The notes under the pieces were generated by a model. That model did not search any database. It was not told the DNA's origin and saw only the letters and a program-made list of their open reading frames with translations. A stretch of 64,000 bases of DNA from Luedemannella flava (GTDB lineage Bacteria > Actinomycetota > Actinomycetes > Mycobacteriales > Micromonosporaceae): positions 1 to 64,000 of the forward strand of contig NZ_BAAALT010000014.1 of NCBI RefSeq assembly GCF_039528515.1. The letters run 5' to 3'. The translations under genes were made by a program, and so were the position numbers. Positions 7,505 to 14,138 of this stretch are shown piece after piece; within the stretch, counting starts at the first letter, position 1; every line of letters starts with the position of its first letter.

Positions 7505-7559
7505 GCCCAGGTAGCTCAGTTGGTACGAGCGTCCGCCTGAAAAGCGGAAGGTCGGCGGT
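7505..7559 (+). pseudogene. tRNA-Phe (GAA), 5' part, interrupted in the T-arm
   Basis: Acceptor GCCCAGG, a D-arm, and anticodon stem TCCGC / GCGGA around loop CTGAAAA (GAA) are intact, then the sequence breaks at the N at 7560 just inside the T-arm. The missing end, including the matching acceptor strand CCTGGGC and CCA, is at 8403-8443. As assembled, this tRNA gene cannot be functional. Confidence 0.85.
7541..7559 (+). repeat. direct repeat in tRNA-Phe, left copy (attachment-like core)
   Basis: AAAGCGGAAGGTCGGCGGT is repeated exactly at 8403-8421. A 19-bp direct repeat of the 3' half of a tRNA gene at both ends of an insert is the usual look of an integrase attachment core. Confidence 0.7.
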
Positions 7560-7750
7560 NGACCAGGCAGCAATGCAGGTCGGGGGTTTGTGTAGTCACC
7601 GTCCGCCTTGAAGATCGTTATGTAACAGCGACCGGCTTACGACAGCGGACGATCGAGATCACCGAGTCCGCGCGCTGGCGGCTTCAAGGCACCACGCCCG
7701 CCCATCTTCGGCATGCGACACTGAGTCGGAGCCTTGGGAGGTGTTCCGGG

Positions 7751-8311
7751 ATGAGCGTTGCGGCGATCGAACACGTCGGCCCCTGGCACGAAGCCGACTT
7801 CCTTGCCCTGGGTGAGACGTCGAACCGCATTGAGTTGATCGATGGGAGCCTGCTGGTGAGCCCAGCGCCGAACTCTCGTCATCAGCGCTTGTCCCGCCGG
7901 TTGGCAAATGAGCTGGACGCGGGAGCCTCGGCAGCAGGGCTGCTCGTTTACGAAGCGATCAACGTGCGACTGGGAACTGATCGGCTGGTCATCCCCGACC
8001 TGGCCGTCGTGGACACGGACGACGATTTCGTGGTGATCGACGCGGCACACGTCCCCTTGGTGGGCGAAGTGGTCTCGCCGGGCAATGCCGGTGCGGACCG
8101 GGTCGTCAAGATGCAGTTGTACGCGGCGGCGAGGATCCCGTGGTACCTGCTTGTCCAACAGGACTCGCCAGATGACCTCACGCTCCGGCTCAATCGCTTG
8201 AACGGCGCCCACTACGTGGAAGATCAGACCGCCAAGACGGGCGAGACGCTGTCTTCCCAGAAGCCGTTCCCATTCATGATCGACACACGTTCACTGCTGC
8301 GCCCGGTGTAG
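7751..8311 (+). CDS. Uma2 family (DUF820) putative restriction-fold endonuclease
   Basis: A 186-residue protein with the Uma2/DUF820 layout: HEADFLALGETSNRIELIDG, SPAPNSRHQRLSRRLANEL, VIPDLAVVD (the Asp of the PD-(D/E)XK fold), LVGEVVSPGNAGADRVVKMQLYAAA (Glu and Lys), and IPWYLLVQQD. These proteins are common in cyanobacteria and actinobacteria and poorly understood. GGGAG lies about 10 nt before the ATG. It is the only gene between the two halves of tRNA-Phe. Its codon use is less GC-extreme than neighbours (Asn, Ile and Phe codons are more frequent), which fits acquisition. Confidence 0.85.
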   Translation: MSVAAIEHVGPWHEADFLALGETSNRIELIDGSLLVSPAPNSRHQRLSRRLANELDAGASAAGLLVYEAINVRLGTDRLVIPDLAVVDTDDDFVVIDAAHVPLVGEVVSPGNAGADRVVKMQLYAAARIPWYLLVQQDSPDDLTLRLNRLNGAHYVEDQTAKTGETLSSQKPFPFMIDTRSLLRPV

Positions 8312-8402
8312 CAACGGATCCGTACAACGGCAGACCCCTGCGACCAGCCCGACCCGCTCGTCAGGACGCGCGCGGGTCGGCCTCGACGCCTTGCCGGATC
8401 TG

Positions 8403-8443
8403 AAAGCGGAAGGTCGGCGGTTCGACCCCGCCCCTGGGCACCA
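8403..8443 (+). pseudogene. tRNA-Phe 3' part with encoded CCA
   Basis: From the 19-bp repeat onward this gives the anticodon-stem 3' strand, variable loop, T-arm (GGCGG TTCGACC CCGCC), acceptor strand CCTGGGC that pairs with GCCCAGG of the 5' part, discriminator A and CCA. Upstream of it is unrelated sequence. Confidence 0.8.
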
Positions 8444-8460
8444 GCTCCTCGCCGGGCTGA

Positions 8461-8497
8461 CGAAACCCCCTGACCCTCACGGGCAGGGGTTTTCGCT
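8461..8497 (+). terminator. terminator of the tRNA cluster
   Basis: CGAAACCCC (8461-8469) pairs with GGGGTTTTCG (8486-8495, one wobble), followed by CTTTG. It lies 18 bp after the tRNA-Phe 3' part, as expected for the original Glu-Asp-Phe transcript. Confidence 0.65.
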
Positions 8498-8660
8498 TTG
8501 TGCGCCCCTGGATGAGCCTGCGCGGGTAACTATTCGCCGATGGGTCGCCCTTGGCGGGATGACCCGGCGGCGGCGCCGCCAAAGGAAGCATCCTTTGGCG
8601 GGGGCGACGCGCCTTGATTGCCACGGGGTCGCCCTCGGCGGCTTGGCCGCCACCATGGGG
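8498..8660. other. gene-free stretch with short repeats
   Basis: No convincing gene between the tRNA terminator and the gene ending at 8661. It holds GGTCGCCCTTGGCGG at 8543-8557, a variant with one change at 8627-8641, and a hairpin CGCCAAAGGA / TCCTTTGGCG (8577-8586 with 8591-8600). The first motif recurs exactly at 28535-28549, also just past the 3' end of a minus-strand gene, so these may be terminator-linked repeats. Confidence 0.55.
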
Positions 8661-8963
8661 TCAGTCGGCGGTGCGGGCGAAGAGGGTGGGGGCGTCAGGG
8701 GTTGTGCCGAAGACCACGTGGGCGCCCGCGGCCCGGTCGAAAGCCTCGTCCCAGCCGGCCGGAGCGAGATCGCCCTCGGGGCCGAGTCGGCGGCACAGGA
8801 ACCCGGCGTCGCCCGGCCCGTCCACCACCAGCATCATCAGCCGGTTCAGCACGGACCACTCACCCGTCAGGTCCTCGGCGGGGACCTCGACCGCAAGAGT
8901 GATCACGGGGACGCCGTCGCGGAGTTCCAACGTCACGGTTCCGGACTCAAGAAGGCTCGCCAC
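8661..8963 (-). CDS. hypothetical protein, about 100 residues
   Basis: Not recognised. The protein from the GTG at 8963 (ASLLESGTVTLELRDGVPVI and onward) is acidic with alternating strands, no membrane segment and no signal peptide. The frame stays open upstream through a 42-bp repeat that would add two or three copies of a 14-residue peptide (HMWRGEDPRGSPEA type). I treat that as translated repeat DNA and not protein, because the same repeats occur elsewhere without a gene. Start uncertain. Confidence 0.5.
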   Translation of the reverse strand: MASLLESGTVTLELRDGVPVITLAVEVPAEDLTGEWSVLNRLMMLVVDGPGDAGFLCRRLGPEGDLAPAGWDEAFDRAAGAHVVFGTTPDAPTLFARTAD

Positions 8964-8982
8964 CCGGCGAGTATGCCCTCTC

Positions 8983-9088
8983 CGCCACATGCGCACATCT
9001 GGCGAGCCGTAGGGGTCTTCGCCTCGCCACATGTGAGCTTCTGGCGAGCCACGGGGGTCTTCGCCTCGCCACATGTGCACATCTGGCG
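8983..9088. repeat. array A: three 22-bp palindromes on a 42-bp period
   Basis: Units at 8983-9004, 9025-9046 and 9067-9088. Each begins CGCCACATG and ends CTGGCG. The third is palindromic over its whole length except one pair of positions (CGCCA...TGTGCACA...TGGCG). The two 20-bp spacers are nearly identical. The array lies between the start of the gene at 8963 and the end of the gene at 9156, both on the minus strand. A related array is at 28322-28507. Confidence 0.8.
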
Positions 9089-9155
9089 CAACGGCACAGC
9101 CCGCTCGGCATCTCCACGACGGCGACGGACGGACCCGTCAACGCAAACGGGAGCG

Positions 9156-9599
9156 TCAGCCCGCGCGGTGCTTGATGGTCGCGATCGTGGAGCCGGCGAG
9201 GGTGAGCAGGCATTCGGAGAGCTGCCCGTCGACAAGGGCGGCGCTGAACAGCGCCTCACCGGTCGAGTCGTCGGCGTTGGCGCAGGCGCTCACGAAGCGC
9301 GCGACCCAACGCATGTCGTACCCGGCGTCGTCGATGTTCGGGAACTCCAAGGCGGCGAACGACTGGGGAGTCCCCTCACCCACGAGCGTGGCGGCCAAAC
9401 AGACGGCCACGTCGTAGGCGCCCCGGACCCCGCGCTTGTCGACGGCCTCGTCGAAGGCGTGGACCACGCCGTCGCGATCGCCGATCAGCGCCGAATCCAG
9501 GACAGCGGCCGCGTCGCCGTACACCTCCGGAGGAATGCTCACCACGGGACGCAGCGTATTGGGCCGAGTCAACCGTGCGGCGGAGAACTGCCGGATCAT
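9156..9599 (-). CDS. hypothetical protein
   Basis: A 147-residue soluble protein with no family I recognise. It has a helical middle (YGDAAAVLDSALIGDRDGVV, GAYDVAVCLAATLVGEGTP) and an Ala/Leu-rich end. The ATG at 9599 overlaps the stop of the thioesterase gene (ATGA), which supports this start and places both in one transcript with the thioesterase first. Confidence 0.6.
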   Translation of the reverse strand: MIRQFSAARLTRPNTLRPVVSIPPEVYGDAAAVLDSALIGDRDGVVHAFDEAVDKRGVRGAYDVAVCLAATLVGEGTPQSFAALEFPNIDDAGYDMRWVARFVSACANADDSTGEALFSAALVDGQLSECLLTLAGSTIATIKHRAG

Positions 9600-9997
9600 C
9601 GCTCGGAAGCGGGAGCCGCGCGGCGTACGGCGCAGGTGAGGCGGGCCGTGCACACGCGCCGGTCCCGTTCGTCGGTGATCACGATCTCGTAGGTGGCGAT
9701 CGTGCCGCCCCGGTGCAGCGGGGTGGCGACGCCGGTGACGACGCCGGCGCGGACCGCGCGGTGGTGGGTGGCGGAGATGTCCACGCCGACCGCGATGCCG
9801 CCGAACAGCTCGATCGCGTGCAGGGCGGCGCCGATCGACCCGAGGGTCTCCGCGAGCACGCAGGACGCGCCGCCGTGCAGCAGCCCGTACGGCTGGGTGT
9901 TGCCCACGACGGGCATCCGGCCGACCACGCGGTCCGGACCCGCCTCGATGATCTCTATGCCCATCCGCTCCGCGAGCGGGCCGTCGCTCTCCGCCAT
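9596..9997 (-). CDS. PaaI-type hotdog thioesterase
   Basis: A 133-residue hotdog-fold protein. Motifs: GRMPVVGNTQPYGLLHGGASCVLAETLGS (the HGG turn and catalytic Glu region) and GVDISATHHRAVRAGVV. Family role: hydrolysis of aryl- or acyl-CoA thioesters. The start is ATG with the whole domain present. It is the first gene of a two-gene minus-strand unit. Confidence 0.88.
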   Translation of the reverse strand: MAESDGPLAERMGIEIIEAGPDRVVGRMPVVGNTQPYGLLHGGASCVLAETLGSIGAALHAIELFGGIAVGVDISATHHRAVRAGVVTGVATPLHRGGTIATYEIVITDERDRRVCTARLTCAVRRAAPASER

Positions 9998-10102
9998 GCG
10001 CGAAGGCTACGTGATCCCCGCGAAACACGCGCGTGCGGCGCCTGAGCGGCAGATCAGTTATCGTGCCCGTCGGTAATGAGTGCAAGGCCGGAGGGGACCC
10101 CA

Positions 10103-11446
10103 ATGTTTACGCTGTCCATGCAGGCCACGGTGATACGTCGGGTCACCGGACGACAGCGGATCGTGCGCGCCCTCGCACTTCTCGCGGTCCCTGCGGTGCT
10201 CGCCGCCGGCTGTGGCGACGGCGGCGACAGCACGACGGCCAACCCGACGGGACAGGTCCGCTACTACGGCACCGACGGCAACATGTCGAACACGTTCGGT
10301 GATCTGTTCAAGGACGCGCCCGGCGCGATCAACGGCATGACCGGCACGACGCCGCTCACCCCGCTCGGCGTCGACTTCGTCGCCAAACTCCGCGAGGTCG
10401 ACCCGAAGCTGCGCGACTACAACTACGCCGGCGAGTCGTACGACGCCGTCGTCATCAGCGCGCTCGCCGCCGAGGTCGCCGGCACGACGGAGCCGGCCGC
10501 CGTGGCCGCCCAGATAAACGCCGTGACCAGCGGCGGCAGCCGGTGCGAGTCCCCGGCCCAGTGCCTCAACCTGATCCACCAGGGACGCGACATCGCCTAT
10601 CGCGGCGTCTCGCAGCTCGCGGGCTTCACCGACGCGGGCGAGCCCGCCGCCGGCAGCTACGGCACCCTGTACTTCGGCAAGAACAACACCATTGAGGACG
10701 GGCGCACCGAGTACGTGCCGGCCGGCGACGTGGCGGGCGCGAGCACCAAGGCGGCGCCGAAGCCGGGCGACCGCAAGCCGGGCCAGCTGGTCATCGGCGG
10801 CCTGCTGCCGCAGACCGGCTCGCTGGCGCTCATGGGCCCGCCCATGTTCGCGGGCGCGGAGCTGGGCATCCTCGACGTGAACGCGGCCGGCGGCATCCTC
10901 GACTCCCCGGTGAAGTGGATCCCGGGCGACGACGGCACGTCCGAGGCGGTGGCGAAGAAGACCACGCAGCGCCTCATCGACGAGGGCGCGCACGTCATCA
11001 TCGGCGCGGGCGCCTCGGGCATCAGCACGGCGGTCCTGCCGCTGGCCGTGCAGGCCGGCGTCATCCTCTTCTCGCCGTGCAACACGGCCGCGTCGCTGAC
11101 CACCGCCGCCGACAACGGCCTGTACTTCCGCACCGCCCCGGCCGACGGCCTGCAGGCGAAGGCGCTCACGGACATCCTCATGCGCGACGGCGCGCGGCGC
11201 GTGTTCATCGTCGCCCGCGACGACGCGTACGGGCAGGGGCTCGACGAGGGCGTGACCTCGAGCCTGCACCTGGCCGGCGTCGCCGACGTGAAGAGCTTCC
11301 GCTACAACGTGGACAAGCCGTCGTTCTCCGGGCTCGGCGCGCAGGTCAAGGAGTTTCGCGCGGACGCCGTACTGCTGGTGGGTTTCGAGGAGTCCGCCGA
11401 CGCCATCAAGGACATCGCGGCCGCCGGCATCACGGTGCGTGGTTAG
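10103..11446 (+). CDS. ABC substrate-binding lipoprotein, halves in swapped order
   Basis: A 447-residue protein. Residues 1-37 are a lipoprotein signal with lipobox LAAGC. Residues about 50-215 (RYYGTDGNMSN, ESYDAVVISALAAEVA, IAYRGVSQLAGFTDAG, GTLYFGKNN) match the C-terminal half of LivJ/Peripla_BP_6 proteins. Residues about 225-447 (LVIGGLLPQTGSLALMGPP, AELGILDVNAAGGI, VIIGAGASGISTAV, ARDDAYGQGL, VLLVGFEESADAIK) match the N-terminal half of the same family. The domain is thus circularly permuted, with a linker (GASTKAAPKPGDRKPGQ) that looks like a normal mature N-terminus. Role: uptake of branched-chain amino acids or similar ligands. No permease genes are adjacent. GGAGGGG 6 nt before ATG 10103 sets the start. 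Confidence 0.8.
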   Translation: MFTLSMQATVIRRVTGRQRIVRALALLAVPAVLAAGCGDGGDSTTANPTGQVRYYGTDGNMSNTFGDLFKDAPGAINGMTGTTPLTPLGVDFVAKLREVDPKLRDYNYAGESYDAVVISALAAEVAGTTEPAAVAAQINAVTSGGSRCESPAQCLNLIHQGRDIAYRGVSQLAGFTDAGEPAAGSYGTLYFGKNNTIEDGRTEYVPAGDVAGASTKAAPKPGDRKPGQLVIGGLLPQTGSLALMGPPMFAGAELGILDVNAAGGILDSPVKWIPGDDGTSEAVAKKTTQRLIDEGAHVIIGAGASGISTAVLPLAVQAGVILFSPCNTAASLTTAADNGLYFRTAPADGLQAKALTDILMRDGARRVFIVARDDAYGQGLDEGVTSSLHLAGVADVKSFRYNVDKPSFSGLGAQVKEFRADAVLLVGFEESADAIKDIAAAGITVRG

Positions 11447-11548
11447 CGGGACCGTCTGACGGGTACCGGCCAACGGCGGGGCTGGCACGCGATGCGCCAT
11501 GGCCCTACCGTGAGCACGACGTCAGATCGGCACGAGAGGACAGTTCCC

Positions 11549-11629
11549 ATGAGCGAGCGCCAGCGAGCGAATCATCAGCTCAGTGAAAACTCATGCGGGC
11601 GCCGGAGCGCAGCGGAGGCGACGGCATGA
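11549..11629 (+). CDS. 26-residue leader ORF coupled to the next gene
   Basis: ATG at 11549 with AGAGGA upstream; it reads MSERQRANHQ...RRSAAEATA and stops at the TGA that overlaps the next ATG (ATGA at 11626-11629). Rich in Arg, Ser and Ala, with no fold expected. A similar leader with the same ATGA arrangement precedes the FabG gene at 31202. It may set translation of the downstream gene or be a common repeat that carries a ribosome site. Confidence 0.45.
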   Translation: MSERQRANHQLSENSCGRRSAAEATA

Positions 11630-11862
11630 GCGAGACCGCGGAGACGCGGGGCGACGAGCGCATCGAGCTGATCGCCGCGGACACGAACAACGACGGCAAG
11701 GCTGACCTGTGGGCGATCGACACGGACGGTGACGGCGTCGCGGATGTGTACCAGTTCGACCACACGGGCGACGGCACGGTTGACACGACCATCGTGGACC
11801 TCAACCAGGATGCCAACCCCGACCAGATCATCGACGGCGACGGCGGCCTGCCCCCGGCGTAG
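11626..11862 (+). CDS. small acidic protein with calcium-loop repeats
   Basis: A 78-residue acidic protein with repeated D-x-(N/D)-x-D-G loops: DTNNDGKADLW, DTDGDGVADVY, DHTGDGTVDTT, DLNQDANPDQ. The spacing of about 12 residues matches EF-hand/dockerin-like or thrombospondin-3-like calcium loops. No signal peptide is seen, so it is probably cytosolic or exported by another route. GGAGG precedes the ATG. A strong terminator follows at 11874. Confidence 0.7.
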   Translation: MSETAETRGDERIELIAADTNNDGKADLWAIDTDGDGVADVYQFDHTGDGTVDTTIVDLNQDANPDQIIDGDGGLPPA

Positions 11863-11873
11863 CGAATCTTTGA

Positions 11874-11911
11874 ACCAGCGGCCGGCACCGTCCCAGGTGC
11901 CGGCCGCTGGT
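11874..11911 (+). terminator. 16-bp perfect stem terminator
   Basis: ACCAGCGGCCGGCACC (11874-11889) pairs fully with 11896-11911 around a 6-nt loop, 11 nt after the calcium-loop gene. Confidence 0.8.
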
Positions 11912-11976
11912 GTCTGACGGGTCACAGAGTGCCAGTTGTCAGCTGATGCCACATGCGGCCATGCCACCATGAAGCC

Positions 11977-12654
11977 GTGGTCACGGCTGACGAGATCCCG
12001 ACCAGGGCCGCGCTCGCGCCCAACCGGCGCGAGCGCAGGAAGCAGGAGACTCGTCAGGCTCTGGAACAGGCGGCGCTCCGCCTCTTCGCCGAGCAGGGCT
12101 ACGAGCAGACGACCGTCGAGGACATCGCCGAGGCGGCCGACGTCGCCGTGCGCACGTTCTTCCGGTACTTCTCGTCCAAGCAGCACGTGCTGTTCGGGGA
12201 TGTGGTCACCGACCGGCTCAGCCGGCTGCGCACCGAGCTCGCCGCCCGGCCCGCCGACGAGGACCCGATCGAGTCCATCCGCGCGGTGTCCGACCTGGTC
12301 GACTTCTTCGACGGCGACGAGGAGGAGCAGATCCTCGCCCGCCTCGACCTGATGCGCCGCCTGCCCACGATGACCAGCCGGTACCTGGATCTGATCCATC
12401 AGCTGCGCCTGGTCGTGGTGGAGTTCGTCGCCGAACGCACGGGCCTGGACCCCCGCGACGACCTCTACCCCCTCGTGGTGGCGGGCGCCACGGCCGCGGC
12501 CTGGGACGCCTCGATCACCCTCTGGGCGGCCACCCACGGCACCCGCCAACTCCGCGACATCCGCCGCGAAGCCTTCGCCGCCCTCCTGTCAGGCCTCCCC
12601 GCCCGTACCTCCTGGGCAGAAGTCGACTTCCGCACCATTCAGGGGCACCGATAA
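11977..12654 (+). CDS. TetR family transcriptional regulator
   Basis: A 225-residue protein. The N-terminal HTH domain is typical: RERRKQETRQALEQAALRLF, EQGYEQTTVEDIAEAADVAV and RTFFRYFSSKQHVLF (residues about 17-70). The C-terminal ligand domain is all-helical and less conserved. The GTG at 11977 keeps the usual short N-terminal arm. The last about 13 residues (WAEVDFRTIQGHR) are encoded by the dispersed repeat at 12616-12683, so the natural C-terminus may have been replaced by it. Target genes and ligand are unknown. Confidence 0.88.
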   Translation: MVTADEIPTRAALAPNRRERRKQETRQALEQAALRLFAEQGYEQTTVEDIAEAADVAVRTFFRYFSSKQHVLFGDVVTDRLSRLRTELAARPADEDPIESIRAVSDLVDFFDGDEEEQILARLDLMRRLPTMTSRYLDLIHQLRLVVVEFVAERTGLDPRDDLYPLVVAGATAAAWDASITLWAATHGTRQLRDIRREAFAALLSGLPARTSWAEVDFRTIQGHR

Positions 12655-12683
12655 CCGCCAGAAGTCGACCTTTGCCGCCGGAA
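12616..12683. repeat. inverted-repeat element, copy 2 (degenerate)
   Basis: It has the same order of parts as 1806-1870: AGAAGTCGACTTC, then GCACCATT, an internal gap, GATAACCGCCAGAAGTCGAC, then TTTGCCGCCGG. Arms are less perfect than in copy 1. It covers the tetR stop codon and reaches the stop of the convergent phosphotransferase gene, so it again separates convergent genes. Confidence 0.65.
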
Positions 12684-12684
12684 A

Positions 12685-13227
12685 CTAGGAAAGCTGGGTG
12701 AGGTAGGTGGGCGGGACGTGGTCGGTCAGCCAGACGCCGTTGTCGCTGCGGTAGAAGAGGGCGCCGGTGGCCGAGAGGGCCGCGGCGTCCACGCGGAGGA
12801 CGACCTCGTCGCCGCGGCGGCGGCCGACCGCGTGGGCGGTGGCTACGTCTGGCGAGAGGTGGACGTGGTGGCGCTGGCCAGGGCGGAGACCGTCGGCGAA
12901 GATGGCGGCCACGTTGCGGCGCGGGGTGCCGTGGAACAGTTCGGCGGGCGGGTCGGCCGGGTCCAGACCCAGGTCGACGGGGACGGAGTGGCCCTGGCTC
13001 GCCCGGATCCACGCGATGCCGTCGGTGGCGACGCGGACGCGGTACCGCTGCTTGTTGTCGTTGGCCACGACCGTGTCCAGCTGGGCGCGGGTGATGCGGA
13101 CGGCCTTGAGCAGGGCGTCGACGCGGACCCAGCCCTGGGCGTCGAGGGTCAGCCCCACACTGGCGGGGTCGTGCCGGAGAACGTAGCTCAGCCGGCGGCT
13201 GAGGCGGATCTGGTTGTTGTCTGTCAT
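12685..13227 (-). CDS. kptA: RNA 2'-phosphotransferase (KptA/Tpt1)
   Basis: A 180-residue protein of the Tpt1/KptA family, which moves an internal 2'-phosphate from RNA to NAD+. Motifs: LSRRLSYVLRHDPASVGLTLD with the catalytic Arg-His, WVRVDALL, RYRVRVATDG, AWIRASQGHSVPVDL, LFHGTPRRNVAAIFADGL and HHVHLSPDVATAHAVGRR. The partner ligase that makes 2'-phosphate junctions in eukaryotes is unknown in most bacteria, so the natural substrate is unclear. The ATG is the only start that gives the full family length. Confidence 0.93.
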   Translation of the reverse strand: MTDNNQIRLSRRLSYVLRHDPASVGLTLDAQGWVRVDALLKAVRITRAQLDTVVANDNKQRYRVRVATDGIAWIRASQGHSVPVDLGLDPADPPAELFHGTPRRNVAAIFADGLRPGQRHHVHLSPDVATAHAVGRRRGDEVVLRVDAAALSATGALFYRSDNGVWLTDHVPPTYLTQLS

Positions 13228-13269
13228 TTCAACTCACGGTAGCGACGGCCGACCCTCAGGGCCCACCCA

Positions 13270-13275
13270 TATTCT
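13270..13275 (+). promoter_or_regulatory. -10 box of a leaderless promoter
   Basis: TATTCT lies 7 nt before the ATG at 13283 and there is no ribosome site, as in leaderless actinobacterial mRNAs. No good -35 was seen. Confidence 0.5.
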
Positions 13276-13282
13276 GTGCGGC

Positions 13283-13657
13283 ATGACGCTGCTGGAGATG
13301 GGCGCGGAGTCCTACGTCTCGCTGACGACGTTCCGGCGCGACGGGACGCCGGTCGCGACCCCGTTGTGGGTGGCCCGCGACGAGGAGGCGATCTACGTCT
13401 GGACGCCGGTGCGGACCGCGAAGGTGAAGCGGCTGCGGCACACGTCGAAGGTGCTGGTCGCGCCGTGCACGATGCGGGGCGAGCCGACCGGCGAGGCGGT
13501 CGAGGGCGTCGCCGAGCTGCTCGACACCGACGCCAGCGCGCGGGTGCGGCGGCTGATCAAGCGCAAGTACCGGCTGCAGGGGTGGCTGATCGTCGGGTCC
13601 AGCGAGCTGTTCAAGGGCAGGGACTCGACGATCGGGATCCGGATCACCGGTCCGTGA
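13283..13657 (+). CDS. PPOX-class F420-dependent oxidoreductase
   Basis: A 124-residue split-beta-barrel protein of the pyridoxamine 5'-phosphate oxidase-like group that uses F420 or a flavin. Motifs: YVSLTTFRRDGTPVATPLWV, IYVWTPVRTAKVKRLRHTSKVLVAPC, TGEAVEGVAELLD and RRLIKRKYRLQGW. Typical length for the F420-binding subfamily (Rv1155-like). The substrate cannot be told from sequence. It is divergent from kptA. Confidence 0.85.
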   Translation: MTLLEMGAESYVSLTTFRRDGTPVATPLWVARDEEAIYVWTPVRTAKVKRLRHTSKVLVAPCTMRGEPTGEAVEGVAELLDTDASARVRRLIKRKYRLQGWLIVGSSELFKGRDSTIGIRITGP

Positions 13658-13665
13658 GACGTCAG

Positions 13666-13695
13666 CGGCCCCGTGGGATCGCTCCCACGGGGCCG
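13666..13695 (+). terminator. 13-bp stem terminator
   Basis: CGGCCCCGTGGGA (13666-13678) pairs with 13683-13695 around TCGC, 8 nt after the PPOX stop. bldC converges from the right, so it may act both ways. Confidence 0.75.
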
Positions 13696-13763
13696 TGAAG
13701 AAGAGGCCCGGGCGCTTCCTCGCGGGTCGGCGCGCGGGGCCTGGCGTGGTCGGACCGACGTGC

Positions 13764-13973
13764 CTACTCGCCGGCGCGCTGCTGGGGGATCTGGCCCTGG
13801 AGCAGGGCGCGGACCTCCGACTCGCGGTAGCGTCGGTGGCCGCCGAGCGTGCGGATCGCGCTCAACTTGCCGGCCTTGGCCCACCGAGTCACGGTCTTGG
13901 GGTCGACACGGAACATCGACGCGACCTCGGCCGGTGTGAGCAGCGGCTCAGGCTCGTGCGTACGGGATGCCAT
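13764..13973 (-). CDS. bldC: developmental regulator BldC
   Basis: A 69-residue MerR-like winged-helix protein with no effector domain. LLTPAEVASMFRVDPKTVTR, WAKAGKLSAIRTLGGHRRY and RESEVRALLQGQ match BldC nearly along its whole length. BldC binds head-to-tail on direct repeats and delays entry into development in Streptomyces. GGAGGA precedes the ATG. Confidence 0.95.
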   Translation of the reverse strand: MASRTHEPEPLLTPAEVASMFRVDPKTVTRWAKAGKLSAIRTLGGHRRYRESEVRALLQGQIPQQRAGE

Positions 13974-14138
13974 CGGTTACTCCTCCACATGTGCTTTCAA
14001 ACGGCGACCGGGGTCCCACCGGCCGACGCGAATCCCATCGTCCGGCTAGTCCCCGATGTCCGACATGGGCCGAACGGTTGAACCGCCCCACACAGAAGGA
14101 TGATGATTGAGCGATTTATCCGGATTTGAGGTCACAAG

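Noticed and set aside
7560..8402. Intron in tRNA-Phe
   Set aside because: The break is in the T-arm, not the anticodon loop, and the insert is flanked by a direct repeat and holds a protein gene, so insertion fits better.
7560..8402. Insertion sequence
   Set aside because: No transposase and no terminal inverted repeats were found.
8983..9088. CRISPR array
   Set aside because: Repeats are palindromic with nearly identical 20-bp spacers, only three units, and no cas genes in the window.
9600..10103. Extended N-terminus for the hypothetical protein at 9156
   Set aside because: That frame is Arg/His-rich antisense-like sequence inside the thioesterase gene; the ATGA overlap supports the short form.
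13974..14138. Small gene between bldC and the protein at 14139
   Set aside because: No frame with a start and ribosome site of useful length; probably the bldC promoter region.
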